Assembly: GCA_914767715.1 (NCBI GenBank)
Contig: OU612066.1
Coordinates: 22,792,283 to 22,852,282, forward strand
DNA: 60,000 bases
Source of the DNA: Membranipora membranacea
Lineage: Eukaryota; Bryozoa; Gymnolaemata; Cheilostomatida; Membraniporidae
Direction: 5' to 3'
Part shown: positions 59,941-60,000 of the stretch, one piece after another
Position numbering within the stretch: position 1 is the first letter of the stretch
Layout: every line of letters begins with the position of its first letter
Program-made: the position numbers and the translations under genes
Notes under the pieces: generated by a model
The model's database searches: none
What the model was told of the DNA's origin: nothing
The model's input: the letters and a program-made list of their open reading frames with translations, nothing else

Positions 59941-60000
59941 GTAAATTAAATAAGATATTAAATTTGTACACTTAAAGCCTAAGTATAACAGTGAATTGTG

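Overview
This is nuclear DNA of an invertebrate animal. It is AT-rich, its genes have many introns with GT-AG borders, and mobile elements and decayed repeats fill most of the space. Metazoan origin follows from a dymeclin gene, a C-type lectin gene, and a membrane receptor whose cytoplasmic tail resembles the ankyrin-binding tail of the L1CAM/neurofascin/neuroglian family. I cannot name the phylum from sequence alone. I see no CRISPR array, operon or standard tRNA/rRNA gene.

Layout. 1-2.4 kb: the 3' end of an LTR retrotransposon, with a polypurine tract, an LTR start and a U3 region made of tandem repeats ending in a TATA box. 4.4-8.8 kb: a nearly complete but broken CR1/Jockey-type LINE on the minus strand. 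10.3-11.7 kb: a small secreted C-type lectin gene (minus). 13.7-20.05 kb: a complete seven-exon dymeclin gene (minus, 649 aa). 20.3-23.4 kb: no gene seen. 23.4-36.6 kb: a complete immunoglobulin-superfamily receptor gene, copy A (plus, 761 aa). 38.3-44.5 kb: a multi-exon gene resembling the CARF/ALS2CR8 domain, with SINE, LTR and Gypsy remnants in its introns. 45.0-47.2 kb: a tandem array with a period of about 437 bp. 47.9-53.2 kb: a MITE, LINE fragments, a tRNA-Glu-derived SINE and a TPR gene fragment. 53.56-60 kb: copy B of the receptor, the same strand and order as copy A, intact as far as exon 6 where the window ends.

The most interesting system is the receptor pair. Each gene has a signal peptide and a run of Ig-like domains. 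Copy A also shows two adjacent, equal-length, in-phase transmembrane exons separated by only 34 nt, so they should be mutually exclusive, and then an L1CAM-like tail ending in a FINGQY motif. Between the copies, exons 2-5 differ almost only at amino-acid-changing positions while the introns between them are nearly identical. That is the pattern expected of recently duplicated receptors under diversifying selection, such as recognition or immune receptors. A palindromic TTAA-flanked MITE dimer sits about 44 bp upstream of the TATA box in copy A and is absent from copy B.
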